Counted from the stretch's first letter, positions 8,236-18,506 are shown. The stretch is 64,000 bases of DNA from an uncultured Collinsella sp. (GCA_902496335.1 CABVAO010000001.1:104918-168917), one strand, 5' to 3'. Notes: generated by a model from the letters alone, not told the origin. Program-made: numbers and translations.

Positions 8236-8299
8236 TCGATTAGGAGTATCATCATCTGCGCAAATAAGCACGAAAGAGCATGTTAGAGATTGAGAGCGT

Positions 8300-9682
8300 A
8301 TGGCTGATACCGCATCTAAGCACATTGACATGACCACCGGCTCGCTGTGGCGCAATATTCCCCTATTCGCCTTCCCCGTGGCCGCCACGAGCATCTTGGA
8401 GCAGCTGTCGAACCTCATCGCCACGGTCATCATCGGTAACTTCTCGGGCGACCAGGGAACCCTCGCCATGGCGGCGGTCGGCTCCAATGTTCCGCTTACC
8501 AGTCTTATGCTCAACCTGTTTATTGGCATGTCGCTTGGCTCCAACGTGGTCATCGCCAACGCTATCGGCCGCAACGATCAGAACATGGTCAAACGCGCCG
8601 TCCATACCTCAATTTTAATGGCGCTCGTGGGCTTTGTCGTCATCGCGCTGGGCGAGATCTTTGCCGAGCCCATGCTCGCCGCGCTCAATGTTCCCGCCGA
8701 AACCATGCCGCTCGCTTCGCTCTACCTGCGCATCTTTTTGCTCAGCCTGCCCTCGATCTTGCTCTACAACTTTGAGGCCGCGATTTTCCGCTCCGTCGGC
8801 ATCACCCGCATGCCGCTGCAGGCGCTTGCTGTGTCCACCGTCCTCAACATTGGCCTGGACCTCATCTTTGTCCCCATACTCCACTGGGGCGTCGCGGGCG
8901 TCGCCATCGCCACCGCCATCGCCTACACCGTCAGCGCCGCTACACTCTTTATCCGCCTGCTCAAGACCGACTCCGTCGTCCGCGTCACCCCACGCGACCT
9001 GGCTATCGACCCCGTCGCCCTCAAGCGCATCGTCAAGATCGGCCTGCCCGCCGGCATCCAAAGCGCCGTCTTTGCCGTCGCCAACATCATCATCCAGTCC
9101 GCCATCAACAGCCTGGGCACAGAGGTCATGGCGGCATCGAGCGCCGCCATGAGCCTAGAGTACGTGTGCTACAACCTGCTCAACAGCTTTAGCCAGGCCT
9201 GCACCACCTTTGTGGGACAAAACCACGGTGCCCGCCAGATCGACCGCTGCACCAAGACGCTCAAGGTCTGCCTGGTCGAAGGCGGTATCGTTGCCCTCAC
9301 CACGATTATCGTTATTGTCGGCCTCGGGCGCGAAATCCTATCGCTGTTCAACAGCGATCCCAACATCGTCTCGATCGGCTATATCCGCGTGTGCTCGATT
9401 TTCCCGGCGTACGCCTTTAGCATGTTCTACGAAAACATGTCCGGCTACCTGCGCGGCTTTGGTATCTCGCTCATGCCCGCCCTCATCACCATGATCTGTG
9501 TCTGCGGCATCCGCTTCTATTGGGTGTTCTGCGTGTTCCCGCACTTCCGCACCTTTGCGAACATCATGATGGTCTACCCCATCAGCCTGGGCACCACGGC
9601 GTTCTTTATGGTCGTGGCGGTATTACTCTGCCACCCGGCACGCACCTATCGCGCCGCCCAAGCCAAAGCGACAGCCCGCTAA
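8300..9682 (+). CDS. MATE family multidrug/cation efflux transporter
   Basis: A 460-residue membrane protein with about 12 hydrophobic segments in two homologous halves. The N-terminal half has SLWRNIPLFAFPVAATSILEQ and IGNFSGDQGTLAMAAVGSN, typical of MATE exporters. The second half begins near residue 240 (LKRIVKIGLPAGIQSAVFAV) and contains GAQ-like QNHGARQIDR. These antiporters exchange Na+ or H+ for organic cations across the cytoplasmic membrane. The substrate is unknown. The ATG is preceded by a modest GAGAG site. No regulator is adjacent. Confidence 0.9.
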   Translation: MADTASKHIDMTTGSLWRNIPLFAFPVAATSILEQLSNLIATVIIGNFSGDQGTLAMAAVGSNVPLTSLMLNLFIGMSLGSNVVIANAIGRNDQNMVKRAVHTSILMALVGFVVIALGEIFAEPMLAALNVPAETMPLASLYLRIFLLSLPSILLYNFEAAIFRSVGITRMPLQALAVSTVLNIGLDLIFVPILHWGVAGVAIATAIAYTVSAATLFIRLLKTDSVVRVTPRDLAIDPVALKRIVKIGLPAGIQSAVFAVANIIIQSAINSLGTEVMAASSAAMSLEYVCYNLLNSFSQACTTFVGQNHGARQIDRCTKTLKVCLVEGGIVALTTIIVIVGLGREILSLFNSDPNIVSIGYIRVCSIFPAYAFSMFYENMSGYLRGFGISLMPALITMICVCGIRFYWVFCVFPHFRTFANIMMVYPISLGTTAFFMVVAVLLCHPARTYRAAQAKATAR

Positions 9683-9709
9683 ACACCGCACTCAACGCCA
9701 CGCCAGTCA

Positions 9710-10576
9710 TTAATTGACAATATGCGAGCTCATATAGTCGATAAAGCGCCTCGTGGCGATGGGCATGGTGTCCCAACTGCGCCAGGCGGCCACCACGTCG
9801 CGCGAGGGGGCATGCACGATAGGCCGCACACGGATATCGGCTTGCACGCCCTCAACGGTACGGCGATAAAGCATACTCACGCCCAGGCCTTCCTCGACCA
9901 TCGCCATGATTGTGTAGTCGTCGGTCACCTCACTCGTCACGTGCGGCGACAGCCCATGCGCCGCAAATGCATCGAGCACCAGGCTCTGTTCGCCCTCATC
10001 CAGCAACACAAACGGCTCGGACGCCAGGTCGGCGAGCGTCACCTTCTCCTTTGCCGCCAGCGGATGCGCGGCCGGCAGCAGTGCTACCAACTCGTCGTGA
10101 TAGACCACGCGCTTCTCGAGCCCCGCGGTAAAACCGCGTGCCGTAAAGCAAAAATCAACCACGCCATCGTGCACCCACTGGGCGTTGCGCGTGTAATCGC
10201 CCTGCTTGAGGGTAAAGTGCACGCCCGGGTGCAGGGCTCCAAAGTCGCGAATCACGCGCGGCAACACGGTTCGACTCACGTTGGTAAACGTCGCAATGCG
10301 AATATCAGTCGAGGAGAGCCCCAGCAACTCCTGACGTTTGCCCTCAAGCTCGGCTTCGGCAGTTACGATCTGTCGCAGATACGGCAGATACTGCTTGCCG
10401 TCGCGCGTAAGCGACACACCCTGCTTACCGCGCTCGATAAGCGTGGTACCCAGCTCGCGCTCGAGCGCCTTGACGGCCTGGCTCACCGCACTTTGCGTAT
10501 AGCCCAGCTCGTCCGCCGCGCCTTTAAGGCTGCCGCGATCGACCACCATACAAACAATCTGATACCGCGATGCCAT
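9710..10576 (-). CDS. LysR family transcriptional regulator
   Basis: A 288-residue LysR protein. Residues 1-60 form the winged HTH (GSLKGAADELGYTQSAVSQAVKALERELGTTLIER). A periplasmic-binding-like effector domain follows from about residue 90 (DIRIATFTNVSRTVLPRVIRDF). The start has GGGGAGG upstream. It is divergent from the DMT transporter at 10736, the usual arrangement for a LysR regulator and its target. A perfect palindrome lies 24 bp before its start (10600-10613). The ligand is unknown. Confidence 0.9.
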   Translation of the reverse strand: MASRYQIVCMVVDRGSLKGAADELGYTQSAVSQAVKALERELGTTLIERGKQGVSLTRDGKQYLPYLRQIVTAEAELEGKRQELLGLSSTDIRIATFTNVSRTVLPRVIRDFGALHPGVHFTLKQGDYTRNAQWVHDGVVDFCFTARGFTAGLEKRVVYHDELVALLPAAHPLAAKEKVTLADLASEPFVLLDEGEQSLVLDAFAAHGLSPHVTSEVTDDYTIMAMVEEGLGVSMLYRRTVEGVQADIRVRPIVHAPSRDVVAAWRSWDTMPIATRRFIDYMSSHIVN

Positions 10577-10599
10577 CGTGCCTCCCCATCGATGTAGCT

Positions 10600-10613
10600 G
10601 TAAAACGTTTTAC
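10600..10613. promoter_or_regulatory. Perfect 14 bp palindrome in the LysR/DMT intergenic region
   Basis: GTAAAACGTTTTAC is its own reverse complement. It lies 24 bp upstream of the LysR start. A TTGACA -35-like box for the minus strand is at 10632-10627, which would put the palindrome in or near the LysR promoter. A self-regulatory operator is plausible. Confidence 0.5.
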
Positions 10614-10735
10614 CAGGGCTTTTCTCTGTCAACATTAGCATTTCTTAATCATACTGAAGATACATTCGCTTTACTACATCCACATCTGGGAGCAGAATCC
10701 TTTTTGCGAAACCGTTCTGTAACAAAAGGAGTCCC

Positions 10736-11638
10736 ATGGATCGCAAAAAAGCAATCGCGCTCTCATTTTCCGTTCCCGTCGCATGGGGCTTTTCGTACCC
10801 CCTTATGAAGATCGGCATGGATAGCATGAACGCCACGAGCATCGTCGCGCTGCGCTGCATCATCGCCTTTGCGGCTTGCCTGCTGCTCTTCCACAAGCAC
10901 GCGTTGCGCATCAACCGTAACCTTATGGTCCGCGCCGCCATCATCGGCGCCATTATGGCAACCGAGCTCACCTGCATGTGCCTGGGCTCCAGCCTCACCT
11001 CTGCCTCCACTGCCGGCTTTTTGCAGAGCCTGACGGTCGTGATCGTGCCGTTTGCCAACGCCGCCCTGCTGCGCCGCGCCCCCGAGCGCAAAGTGCTCGT
11101 CGGCACCGCCATCGTCACCTGCGGTATGTTGCTGCTCTCGGGCGCCGACTTTACCAGCCTGAACCCGGGCGCGCTCATCATGCTGTTATCCGCTTTTGTC
11201 TACGCCGGCCACATTATCGTGGCCAAGCGCTTTGTCGAAGAAGTCGATCCGCTTGCTCTGGGCGTTTGGCAGCTGGGCTTTGGCGGCCTGTTCTCGGGCA
11301 TCGCCGCATTCACCTTTGGCGGCTTCACACTTCCCAGCACGCCCAGCGAGATCGTCGTTGTCGTCGCGCTCGCACTCATCTGCTCTGCCTACGGCTTTAT
11401 CACTCAGACACTCGTGCAGCCCCACGTGCCTGCCGAGACCACCGGCTTCGCCTTCTCGCTCGAGCCGGTATGCTCCGCCGTCTTCTCGTTCTTCCTGGTC
11501 GGCGAGGTCCTGAGTCCCATCGCCTTCTTTGGCGCCGCTCTCATCCTCACCGGCGTCATGGTGGCAACCGTCGAACTTCCACGCCTTCGCGCACACGGAC
11601 ACACCCATATGGCAGGAGCGCCCGAGCACGTTTCGTAG
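10736..11638 (+). CDS. DMT superfamily (EamA) transporter
   Basis: A 300-residue protein with two EamA repeats and about ten membrane helices. The first repeat begins AIALSFSVPVAWGFSYPLMKIGMDSMNATSIVALR. The second starts near residue 150 (GALIMLLSAFVYAGHIIVAKRF). EamA proteins export amino acids and other small metabolites; the substrate is unknown. The C terminus is His-rich (HGHTHM), which might be a soft metal-binding tail. The ATG is preceded by AAAGGAG. It is divergent from the LysR gene, the likely regulator. Confidence 0.88.
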   Translation: MDRKKAIALSFSVPVAWGFSYPLMKIGMDSMNATSIVALRCIIAFAACLLLFHKHALRINRNLMVRAAIIGAIMATELTCMCLGSSLTSASTAGFLQSLTVVIVPFANAALLRRAPERKVLVGTAIVTCGMLLLSGADFTSLNPGALIMLLSAFVYAGHIIVAKRFVEEVDPLALGVWQLGFGGLFSGIAAFTFGGFTLPSTPSEIVVVVALALICSAYGFITQTLVQPHVPAETTGFAFSLEPVCSAVFSFFLVGEVLSPIAFFGAALILTGVMVATVELPRLRAHGHTHMAGAPEHVS

Positions 11639-11725
11639 ACCCCACTCTTCATACAGCCGCGGCATAAAGGTCTCCGGACGCCTTTACAATAGATGCCAAC
11701 AGAGCATCTGCCATAAAGGAGCCCC

Positions 11726-12451
11726 ATGGACACCGCAACTCGCGACCGCAACATAGCAACTTGGTTGGGCGATGCGCCGAAGCCGGTACGTGACACTACG
11801 AACCAGCTGCTCGAGCGCATCGCCCTTTTGCGTGCAGAGCAAACCATCTACCCGGCACAAGACGACATCCTCAATGCCCTCGCCTACACGCCGGCCGACC
11901 AGGTCAAGGTTGTCATCTTAGGACAAGATCCCTATCACGGACCCAACCAGGCCATGGGGCTGTCGTTCTCGGTCCCCGCGACGCAAACCAAGTTGCCGCC
12001 GAGCCTGCGCAACATCTACAAGGAACTCAATGCCGATCTGGGCTGCCCTATTCCCGCCACAGGAGATCTAACGCCATGGGCACAACAGAGCGTCCTGCTC
12101 CTCAACACCACGCTCACCGTGCGCGAGCATGCCGCGAACTCGCACGCCAAGCTGGGCTGGAGCACCCTGACCGACTACATTATCGAACGATGCTGCCAGC
12201 TGCCCCAACCGGTGGTCTTTTTGGCATGGGGCTGCTTTGCCCAGCAGATGGTCGAAGGCAAGCTCGCCGCTACCGGCGCGGGCAAGGCAACCGGCAAGTT
12301 CTGCCTGGCCTCTACGCACCCCTCGCCGCTTTCGGCCAACCGTGCCACGGCAGAACTCCCCGCTTTTATGGGGTCGCGCCCCTTCTCGGCAGCCAATCGG
12401 CTACTCGAACAGCACGGCTCAACCCCCGTCAACTGGACTTGCCTCGGCTAA
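11726..12451 (+). CDS. ung: Uracil-DNA glycosylase, family 1
   Basis: A 241-residue base-excision repair enzyme that removes uracil from DNA. The catalytic motif GQDPYHGPNQAMGLSFSV holds the water-activating Asp. The substrate motif VFLAWGCFAQQ and the closing HPSPLSANR loop (His catalytic) are present. Length fits the family (about 225-240). The start has AAAGGAG. A strong bidirectional hairpin follows at 12467-12500. Confidence 0.95.
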   Translation: MDTATRDRNIATWLGDAPKPVRDTTNQLLERIALLRAEQTIYPAQDDILNALAYTPADQVKVVILGQDPYHGPNQAMGLSFSVPATQTKLPPSLRNIYKELNADLGCPIPATGDLTPWAQQSVLLLNTTLTVREHAANSHAKLGWSTLTDYIIERCCQLPQPVVFLAWGCFAQQMVEGKLAATGAGKATGKFCLASTHPSPLSANRATAELPAFMGSRPFSAANRLLEQHGSTPVNWTCLG

Positions 12452-12466
12452 AAATCGATACATCAA

Positions 12467-12500
12467 AAACGCGCCCGACGGCTTTCCATCGGGCGCGTTT
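12467..12500. terminator. Bidirectional terminator between ung and the SDR gene
   Basis: AAACGCGCCCGA (12467-12478) is perfectly inverted as TCGGGCGCGTTT (12489-12500). T residues lie on the appropriate side of each strand, and the two genes converge on it. Confidence 0.85.
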
Positions 12501-12501
12501 C

Positions 12502-13182
12502 CTATTCGGGCCAAATAAATTGTGTGCGGCCGGCCTCGCCACCGTCAATGAGCAGACTCTGCCCGGTCATAAACCGGTTGGTCACGCCCACAAAGTAGAC
12601 CCACTCGGCAATCTCTTGGGCGGTGGCCCAGCGCTTAAGCGGCGTGAGCTCCATAATCTGGTTCCACAGGTGTTCGTCCTCCATCACGCAACGGTTGAGC
12701 GGCGTGATAACGCCGCCCGGGTCCACACTGTTGGCGATGGCCTGCGGTGCCAGGCGGTTTGCAAGGTTCTTGGTGTAGGCGATAACACCGCCCTTGCTGG
12801 CAGCATAGGCGGGAAACTCCGATCCCGTATGCCCGCTCGCCGACCCCACATTGACCACGGATTTGATAGACGGCGCCGGCTTGGCGGCAAGCCCCTCTCC
12901 CACAAAGGCGTAACGCTCGGTCACGTTGATGGTGCCACACAGGTTGGCGGCAATATCGTCGGCAGAATCCTGCGTACCGGCAACGTTCACGATTACCTGA
13001 GGTTCAAGATCGTCTGGAAACGAGTCAGGCTCACGTACATCAACGATCAGATGGCGGTAGCGCTCGTGTTCGATCGCCGCCGGCAGCAAATCAAAGCCCA
13101 CGACCTCGTGGTCCTCGTCCAAAAAACGCTGCACGCACGCGGTTCCGATACCGCCCGAAGCGCCCGTGATCAAAACCCGCAT
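12502..13182 (-). CDS. Short-chain dehydrogenase/reductase
   Basis: A 226-residue Rossmann-fold oxidoreductase. It has the cofactor motif TGASGGIG near the N terminus, NVAGT, an active-site Ser (VNVGSAS) and YAASK. The acidic end of the second strand (VVGFDLLP) suggests NAD(H) preference. The C terminus has DPGGVITP and DGG. The substrate is unknown. It lies 9 bases downstream of the VUT transporter gene and is probably co-transcribed with it. The start has AAGGAG. Confidence 0.88.
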   Translation of the reverse strand: MRVLITGASGGIGTACVQRFLDEDHEVVGFDLLPAAIEHERYRHLIVDVREPDSFPDDLEPQVIVNVAGTQDSADDIAANLCGTINVTERYAFVGEGLAAKPAPSIKSVVNVGSASGHTGSEFPAYAASKGGVIAYTKNLANRLAPQAIANSVDPGGVITPLNRCVMEDEHLWNQIMELTPLKRWATAQEIAEWVYFVGVTNRFMTGQSLLIDGGEAGRTQFIWPE

Positions 13183-13191
13183 ACTTGCTCC

Positions 13192-13914
13192 TTAGGCGGT
13201 TGCGTGGCGCTCGAGGTACTCGGAACCCACATTCTCGCGCTCCCAGCCGCGCACGACCTTGTAGCCCACGGGGCTCAGGAAGACCTCACACAGCAGCTCG
13301 GCGACAGCGCCGGTCAGCGAACACATAAGGACCTGCACCCAGGTCCAGCCAAAGAACGTGTGGCTCACCACAATGGCAAAGACCAGGTTGTCGATAAACT
13401 GGCCAACGCCCGTGGACACATAGGAGCGGAAGGCAAAGCTCGCAAAGTTATTCTTTTTGAGCATGCGGCCGAGTGACTGGTTGAGCGTGGAGTTAACCAC
13501 GGCAGAAACGAGCATTGCCAGCGAAGAGCCCAGCACCACATACCAAGTGCCGCCGATGGTGGCGTTAAGGGCGGTGTTGACCTCGATCATGCCCGTGTCG
13601 TAGTAAGCGCCCCACATGCCGGGCGTGAGCGAGCATGCCCAAAAGCACAGGCTCACGGCCAGGTTGACCAGCAGCGCGAGGATGGAGATTTTGATGGATG
13701 CCTTGGCGCCAAAGCGCTTGCAGATCATGTCCTGGCACAAAAACGAAACCCAGCTCACCACAAAGCCACAGTCGAGCGCCAGATACGGCAGGCTGATAAG
13801 CTCTTTGTTGGCCAGCAGGTTCATCATGATGACGCTCACGAAAAACAGCGAAACCGTTGCCGCGGGAATGCTCCGCAACAGGACCTTGTAGTCCTCCATG
13901 ACCTTCTTGATCAT
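13192..13914 (-). CDS. VUT family (YhhQ/DUF165-like) queuosine precursor transporter
   Basis: A 240-residue integral membrane protein with about six helices. It matches the VUT/YhhQ family by FFVSVIMMNLLANKE, VVSWVSFLCQDMICKRFGAKAS, the STLNQSLGRML region and VSTGVGQFIDNLVF. Family members import preQ0/preQ1 for queuosine tRNA modification. The ATG at 13914 has AAAGGAG eight bases upstream. The open frame continues upstream but has no ribosome site. A structured leader (13931-13970) precedes it, and the SDR gene follows. The transport assignment rests on family knowledge. Confidence 0.82.
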   Translation of the reverse strand: MIKKVMEDYKVLLRSIPAATVSLFFVSVIMMNLLANKELISLPYLALDCGFVVSWVSFLCQDMICKRFGAKASIKISILALLVNLAVSLCFWACSLTPGMWGAYYDTGMIEVNTALNATIGGTWYVVLGSSLAMLVSAVVNSTLNQSLGRMLKKNNFASFAFRSYVSTGVGQFIDNLVFAIVVSHTFFGWTWVQVLMCSLTGAVAELLCEVFLSPVGYKVVRGWERENVGSEYLERHATA

Positions 13915-13930
13915 TATGTACTCCTTTGGT

Positions 13931-13970
13931 TTTAGGTTTAACGAGCAGGATATCGGACCCGAACTGCTCG
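13931..13970 (-). promoter_or_regulatory. Possible preQ1-type riboswitch leader
   Basis: On the minus strand, GAGCAG and CTGCTC form a six-pair stem. Between them the loop begins TTCGGGT. After the stem comes an A-rich tail GTTAAACCTAAAACC running into AAAGGAG. A stem, a UUC-starting loop and an A-rich tail that can pair back near the ribosome site are the features of class I preQ1 riboswitches. The downstream gene is a queuosine-precursor transporter family member. The match is by eye only and the tail pairing is not exact. Confidence 0.35.
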
Positions 13971-14033
13971 GACGCCCCGGTCTTGAGACGACGGTGGGTA
14001 TGATAGCCGCTCGCGCGGCATAAGGCAAACAAA

Positions 14034-14065
14034 CGGCGCGGCAGCCCCACAGGGCCACCGCGCCG
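14034..14065 (-). terminator. Hairpin after prfC
   Basis: CGGCGCGG (14034-14041) pairs perfectly with CCGCGCCG (14058-14065), six bases past the release factor stop codon on the minus strand. There is no long T run. Confidence 0.55.
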
Positions 14066-14070
14066 ATGCG

Positions 14071-15684
<1,614 letters not shown>

Positions 15685-15827
15685 GCGGATCCTTTCTTGC
15701 ATTGAGTGCATTACGTCGATGTAACCGCATTATTGTAGCCGCGAAATCCCGCCATAGGGCACCTATCAGGACAAATTCATCAGTCAGAACGTGAACGGCT
15801 AGTTATCGAAAGCATTCTGCAGCAGAC

Positions 15828-15965
15828 TGTCTCAATCTGTAACAAGCAGAGCTTATTTGGCCCCCTATCTGTTACAGATTGAGACAAACAAACTTGCCCG
15901 CCGGCACAATCTCAATCTGTAACATCTAGCCGTCCAAATCGGTTCCAGATGTTACAGATTGAGAT
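15828..15965. repeat. Two tandem long hairpins sharing a CTCAATCTGTAACA core
   Basis: The 391 bp between prfC and the GntR gene holds no reading frame of note. It contains two perfect inverted repeats. The first has 17 bp arms (15828-15844 and 15870-15886) with a 25-base loop. The second has 19 bp arms (15909-15927 and 15947-15965) with a 19-base loop. All four arms carry the same CTCAATCTGTAACA core or its complement, while the loops differ. Neither is placed like a simple terminator of prfC, whose 3' end is at the other side. Confidence 0.85.
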
Positions 15966-16014
15966 GAAAGAACGAGCGGACAATCCCTATTTGCCTCTTG
16001 CGTAACTGTGCATA

Positions 16015-16048
16015 GTGTATATATACTGTGCTTACCGGTTATATACAC
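16015..16048. promoter_or_regulatory. Candidate operator of the GntR-ABC operon
   Basis: GTGTATATA (16015-16023) is perfectly inverted as TATATACAC (16040-16048), ending 27 bp before the GntR start. An AT-rich inverted repeat at this spot fits autoregulation by a YtrA-type GntR protein. Confidence 0.5.
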
Positions 16049-16075
16049 GTGTAGCCCAACAGCTAAGGAGCCGCT

Positions 16076-16456
16076 GTGGACATCATCCTATCCAATTCGA
16101 GCGACAAGCCCATATACGAACAGATATCCTCGCAGGTCAAAGCTCAGATCCTTTCGGGCACGCTCGCTGCGGGAGCCAAACTCCCCAGCATCCGTGCACT
16201 CGCGAGCGACCTTGGCGTGAGCGTCATCACCACCAAGCGCGCCTACGCCGACCTGGAGCAGCTCGGGTTTATCTGCACCGTGCAGGGCAAGGGCTGCTTT
16301 GTCGCCGAGGGCAACCAGGAGCTCTTGCGCGAAAACCAGCTCTGCCATATCGAAGAGCTGCTTACGCAGGCGGCAGAACAAGCCGAAGCCCTGGGCGTCA
16401 CGCGCGACAAACTGCACGAGATGCTCGACCTGGTAGCCCCCGAAACCATGCAGTAG
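16076..16456 (+). CDS. GntR family regulator, YtrA type
   Basis: A 126-residue protein. The N-terminal winged HTH (PIYEQISSQVKAQILSGTLAAGAKLPSIRALASDLGVSVITTKRAYADLEQLGFI) is followed by only a short helical C terminus. This is the layout of the YtrA subfamily, which controls ABC transporter operons. The start is GTG, set by AAGGAG five bases upstream. It heads an operon with an ABC ATPase (16480) and permease (17358). An inverted repeat upstream (16015-16048) is the likely operator. Confidence 0.9.
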   Translation: MDIILSNSSDKPIYEQISSQVKAQILSGTLAAGAKLPSIRALASDLGVSVITTKRAYADLEQLGFICTVQGKGCFVAEGNQELLRENQLCHIEELLTQAAEQAEALGVTRDKLHEMLDLVAPETMQ

Positions 16457-16479
16457 CCATCTGCAAGAAAGGCTATACC

Positions 16480-17361
16480 ATGCAAAACTTGTTAGAACTC
16501 AAAGGTGTCTCACGCCGCGTGAGCGACCGTTTTTCGCTGCGTGATGTCACGCTCGCCGTGGAGCCCGGCCAGATTGTTGGCTTTGTGGGCGCTAACGGTG
16601 CCGGCAAGACGACGACCATTCGCGCCGCGCTTGGGCTTATCAAACTCGATGCCGGCGAGGTGCGCCTGTTTGGGCAGCGCTGTGGCGCCGACGCGCCCGA
16701 TGAGACACAGCGCTGCCTGCGCTCCCGCGTCGGTCTCGTCCTGGACACATGCCCCTTCCCTTCAACGCTCAAGGTGGGCCAGATCGAGGCACTCGTAGGC
16801 CAGGCGTACCCCACGTGGGATCGCAAAACGTTCGCCGGATTCATCGACCGATTTGGCCTCGATCCCAAGACAAAGGTCAAGGACCTCTCCCGCGGCATGG
16901 GCATGAAACTGCAGCTTGCCTGTGCACTCAGCCATAATGCCAAGCTACTCCTTTTGGACGAAGCCACCGCGGGCCTCGATCCCATGGCGCGCGAGGAACT
17001 GCTCGATGAGCTGCTTGCTTTTGTCGCCGACGGCCAGCACAGCGTGCTGCTCTCGAGCCACATTACGTCCGACCTCGATCGCGCCGCCGACCGCGTCATC
17101 TGCATCGATAACGGCTCGATTGTGTTTGACCTGCCGCGCGAGGACATTACCGACCGAGCCGGCATCGCCCACTGCACCCAAGCGCAGGCCGCCGAGCTTA
17201 TGGCTTGCGTCGAAGGTGCCCATGCCGCCCGCCACGCCTACAGCGTGGACGTGCTCGTGCCCAACCGTCGCGAAACGCTCGAGGCCTTTCCCGAGATTCC
17301 CTGCGATCGGGCAACCATTGACGACTATCTTCGCCTCACGCTGAAAGGGGCTTCGAAATGA
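16480..17361 (+). CDS. ABC transporter ATP-binding protein
   Basis: A 293-residue ATPase. Walker A is GANGAGKTT near residues 37-45, the signature is LSRGMGMKLQLA, Walker B is LLLLDEATAGLDP, and the H-loop is LLSSHITSDLDRAAD. The long C-terminal tail after residue 210 is typical of YtrB/BcrA-like export ATPases. The ATG at 16480 follows AAGAAAGG. It overlaps the permease gene by 4 bases. Substrate unknown; lantibiotic or envelope stress export is common for this type. Confidence 0.9.
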   Translation: MQNLLELKGVSRRVSDRFSLRDVTLAVEPGQIVGFVGANGAGKTTTIRAALGLIKLDAGEVRLFGQRCGADAPDETQRCLRSRVGLVLDTCPFPSTLKVGQIEALVGQAYPTWDRKTFAGFIDRFGLDPKTKVKDLSRGMGMKLQLACALSHNAKLLLLDEATAGLDPMAREELLDELLAFVADGQHSVLLSSHITSDLDRAADRVICIDNGSIVFDLPREDITDRAGIAHCTQAQAAELMACVEGAHAARHAYSVDVLVPNRRETLEAFPEIPCDRATIDDYLRLTLKGASK

Positions 17362-18056
17362 AACGCGCCTTTATGTCCGAGCTCGCCATCGCTCGCACGC
17401 TCATCCCGAGCATTGCGGGCGTCGGCCTGTTCATCTTCGTCGTGCTAACCCTTGCCAACGCATCGGACGGCGATTCCGGTATGAGCGCCGGCGCCTGCGC
17501 GGTCAGCGCCATGTCGCCCATCATAATCATGAACTCACTGGCTGGCTACGATAACCAAAACGGCTGGGAGCGCTATCGGGCAACGCTGCCGTTCTCGCGC
17601 AAAGACATCATCTGCGCACGCTACCTGTGCATTATTGCTTTCTCGGCCGTCATGGCATGCGCCGCCGTGCTTTTGAACATCATCGCCCTTCCGTTCTTCG
17701 ATCACACGGGCATTCCCTCGACGGGACAGACCGTCTTTGAGATCACAATAGCCTCCGCCGCATCGATGCTCATCTCCCTCATGATGGTGTTTTTGGCACA
17801 GCCGCTGTTCTTTCGATTTGGACACATGGAGGCGCTGCGCCTTTCCGTCGGCCTGTTTGCCCTGATGGGCTGCGGTACCATGGCAATGCTGAGCTCTTCC
17901 AACCCCATTAGCAACTGGCTCATGTCGATTGCCGGAGCGAATCCCGATCCTGCCGTCCTTGGCGGTCTGTGCGCAGGAATTGCCGTACTGGCCCTCGCGC
18001 TATGTGCAATCAGCTGCGCTGTCAGCACCAAGGTTTATCGAGCACGCGATCTGTAA
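17358..18056 (+). CDS. ABC-2 type permease
   Basis: A 232-residue membrane protein with six hydrophobic segments. The cytoplasmic loop NQNGWERYRATLPFSRKDIICARYL is characteristic of the small ABC-2 permeases that pair with YtrB-like ATPases. The start overlaps the ATPase stop (ATGA), so translation is coupled. It is the last gene of the GntR operon. Confidence 0.88.
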   Translation: MKRAFMSELAIARTLIPSIAGVGLFIFVVLTLANASDGDSGMSAGACAVSAMSPIIIMNSLAGYDNQNGWERYRATLPFSRKDIICARYLCIIAFSAVMACAAVLLNIIALPFFDHTGIPSTGQTVFEITIASAASMLISLMMVFLAQPLFFRFGHMEALRLSVGLFALMGCGTMAMLSSSNPISNWLMSIAGANPDPAVLGGLCAGIAVLALALCAISCAVSTKVYRARDL

Positions 18057-18183
18057 TCGACGGCTAAAAAAGCTTAGGTGGTACCCCGCTTATTTTTTCA
18101 ATGTAACGAGGCGGCATAGCGTCACCACCGCCCTTCACAGCAGGCCGTCTAGTTCTTGGCAACCAAAAAGGCACCGTCAGCAT

Positions 18184-18369
18184 ATCGAAGGTGAATACTT
18201 TTCCGAGAAGTGAACGAGTAAAAACAGTGCCCTGTAGCATCGACATTTTTAAGGACTCAATTCCTGCGGTTTTTGTCTAAGAATCCTGCAGTTTTGTTCG
18301 AAAAAAGTGTGCATGTTCCAGGGGTCCAGATTTACTCGTTCACTTCGCGGAAAACCATTCACCTTCGAT
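18184..18369. repeat. ~186 bp palindromic element, copy A
   Basis: The gap from 18057 to 18506 is filled largely by this element. Near-perfect ~37 bp terminal inverted repeats (18186-18222 and 18331-18367) begin CGAAGGTGAAT and contain AAGTGAACGAGT. The centre has two direct copies of TCCTGCGGTTTT-type sequence (18262-18273 and 18284-18295, the second with one change). An imperfect inner stem uses GCATCGACATTTT. Related copies are at 34065-34246 and 35603-35778. No reading frame is conserved across copies. Confidence 0.85.
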
Positions 18370-18506
18370 TCGAGCCTTAACCAAATGTCCTCTCGAACTA
18401 TGGCCCCTGTCTCACCACAGCGATATCAAAGCTTCATGCCGGGACGGTATCATCGGACGAGCGCCGTAAATCTGGCGCGGTTGTTCTTTGGGGAGGCATT
18501 TCACCC

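Noticed and set aside
12076..13476. 466-codon plus-strand open frame across ung, the SDR and the VUT genes
   Set aside because: It crosses a strong terminator and three well-supported genes, in the wrong frame or strand.
15828..15965. CRISPR-like array
   Set aside because: Four related 14-base cores are present, but they are arranged as two inverted pairs with unequal spacers and no cas genes.
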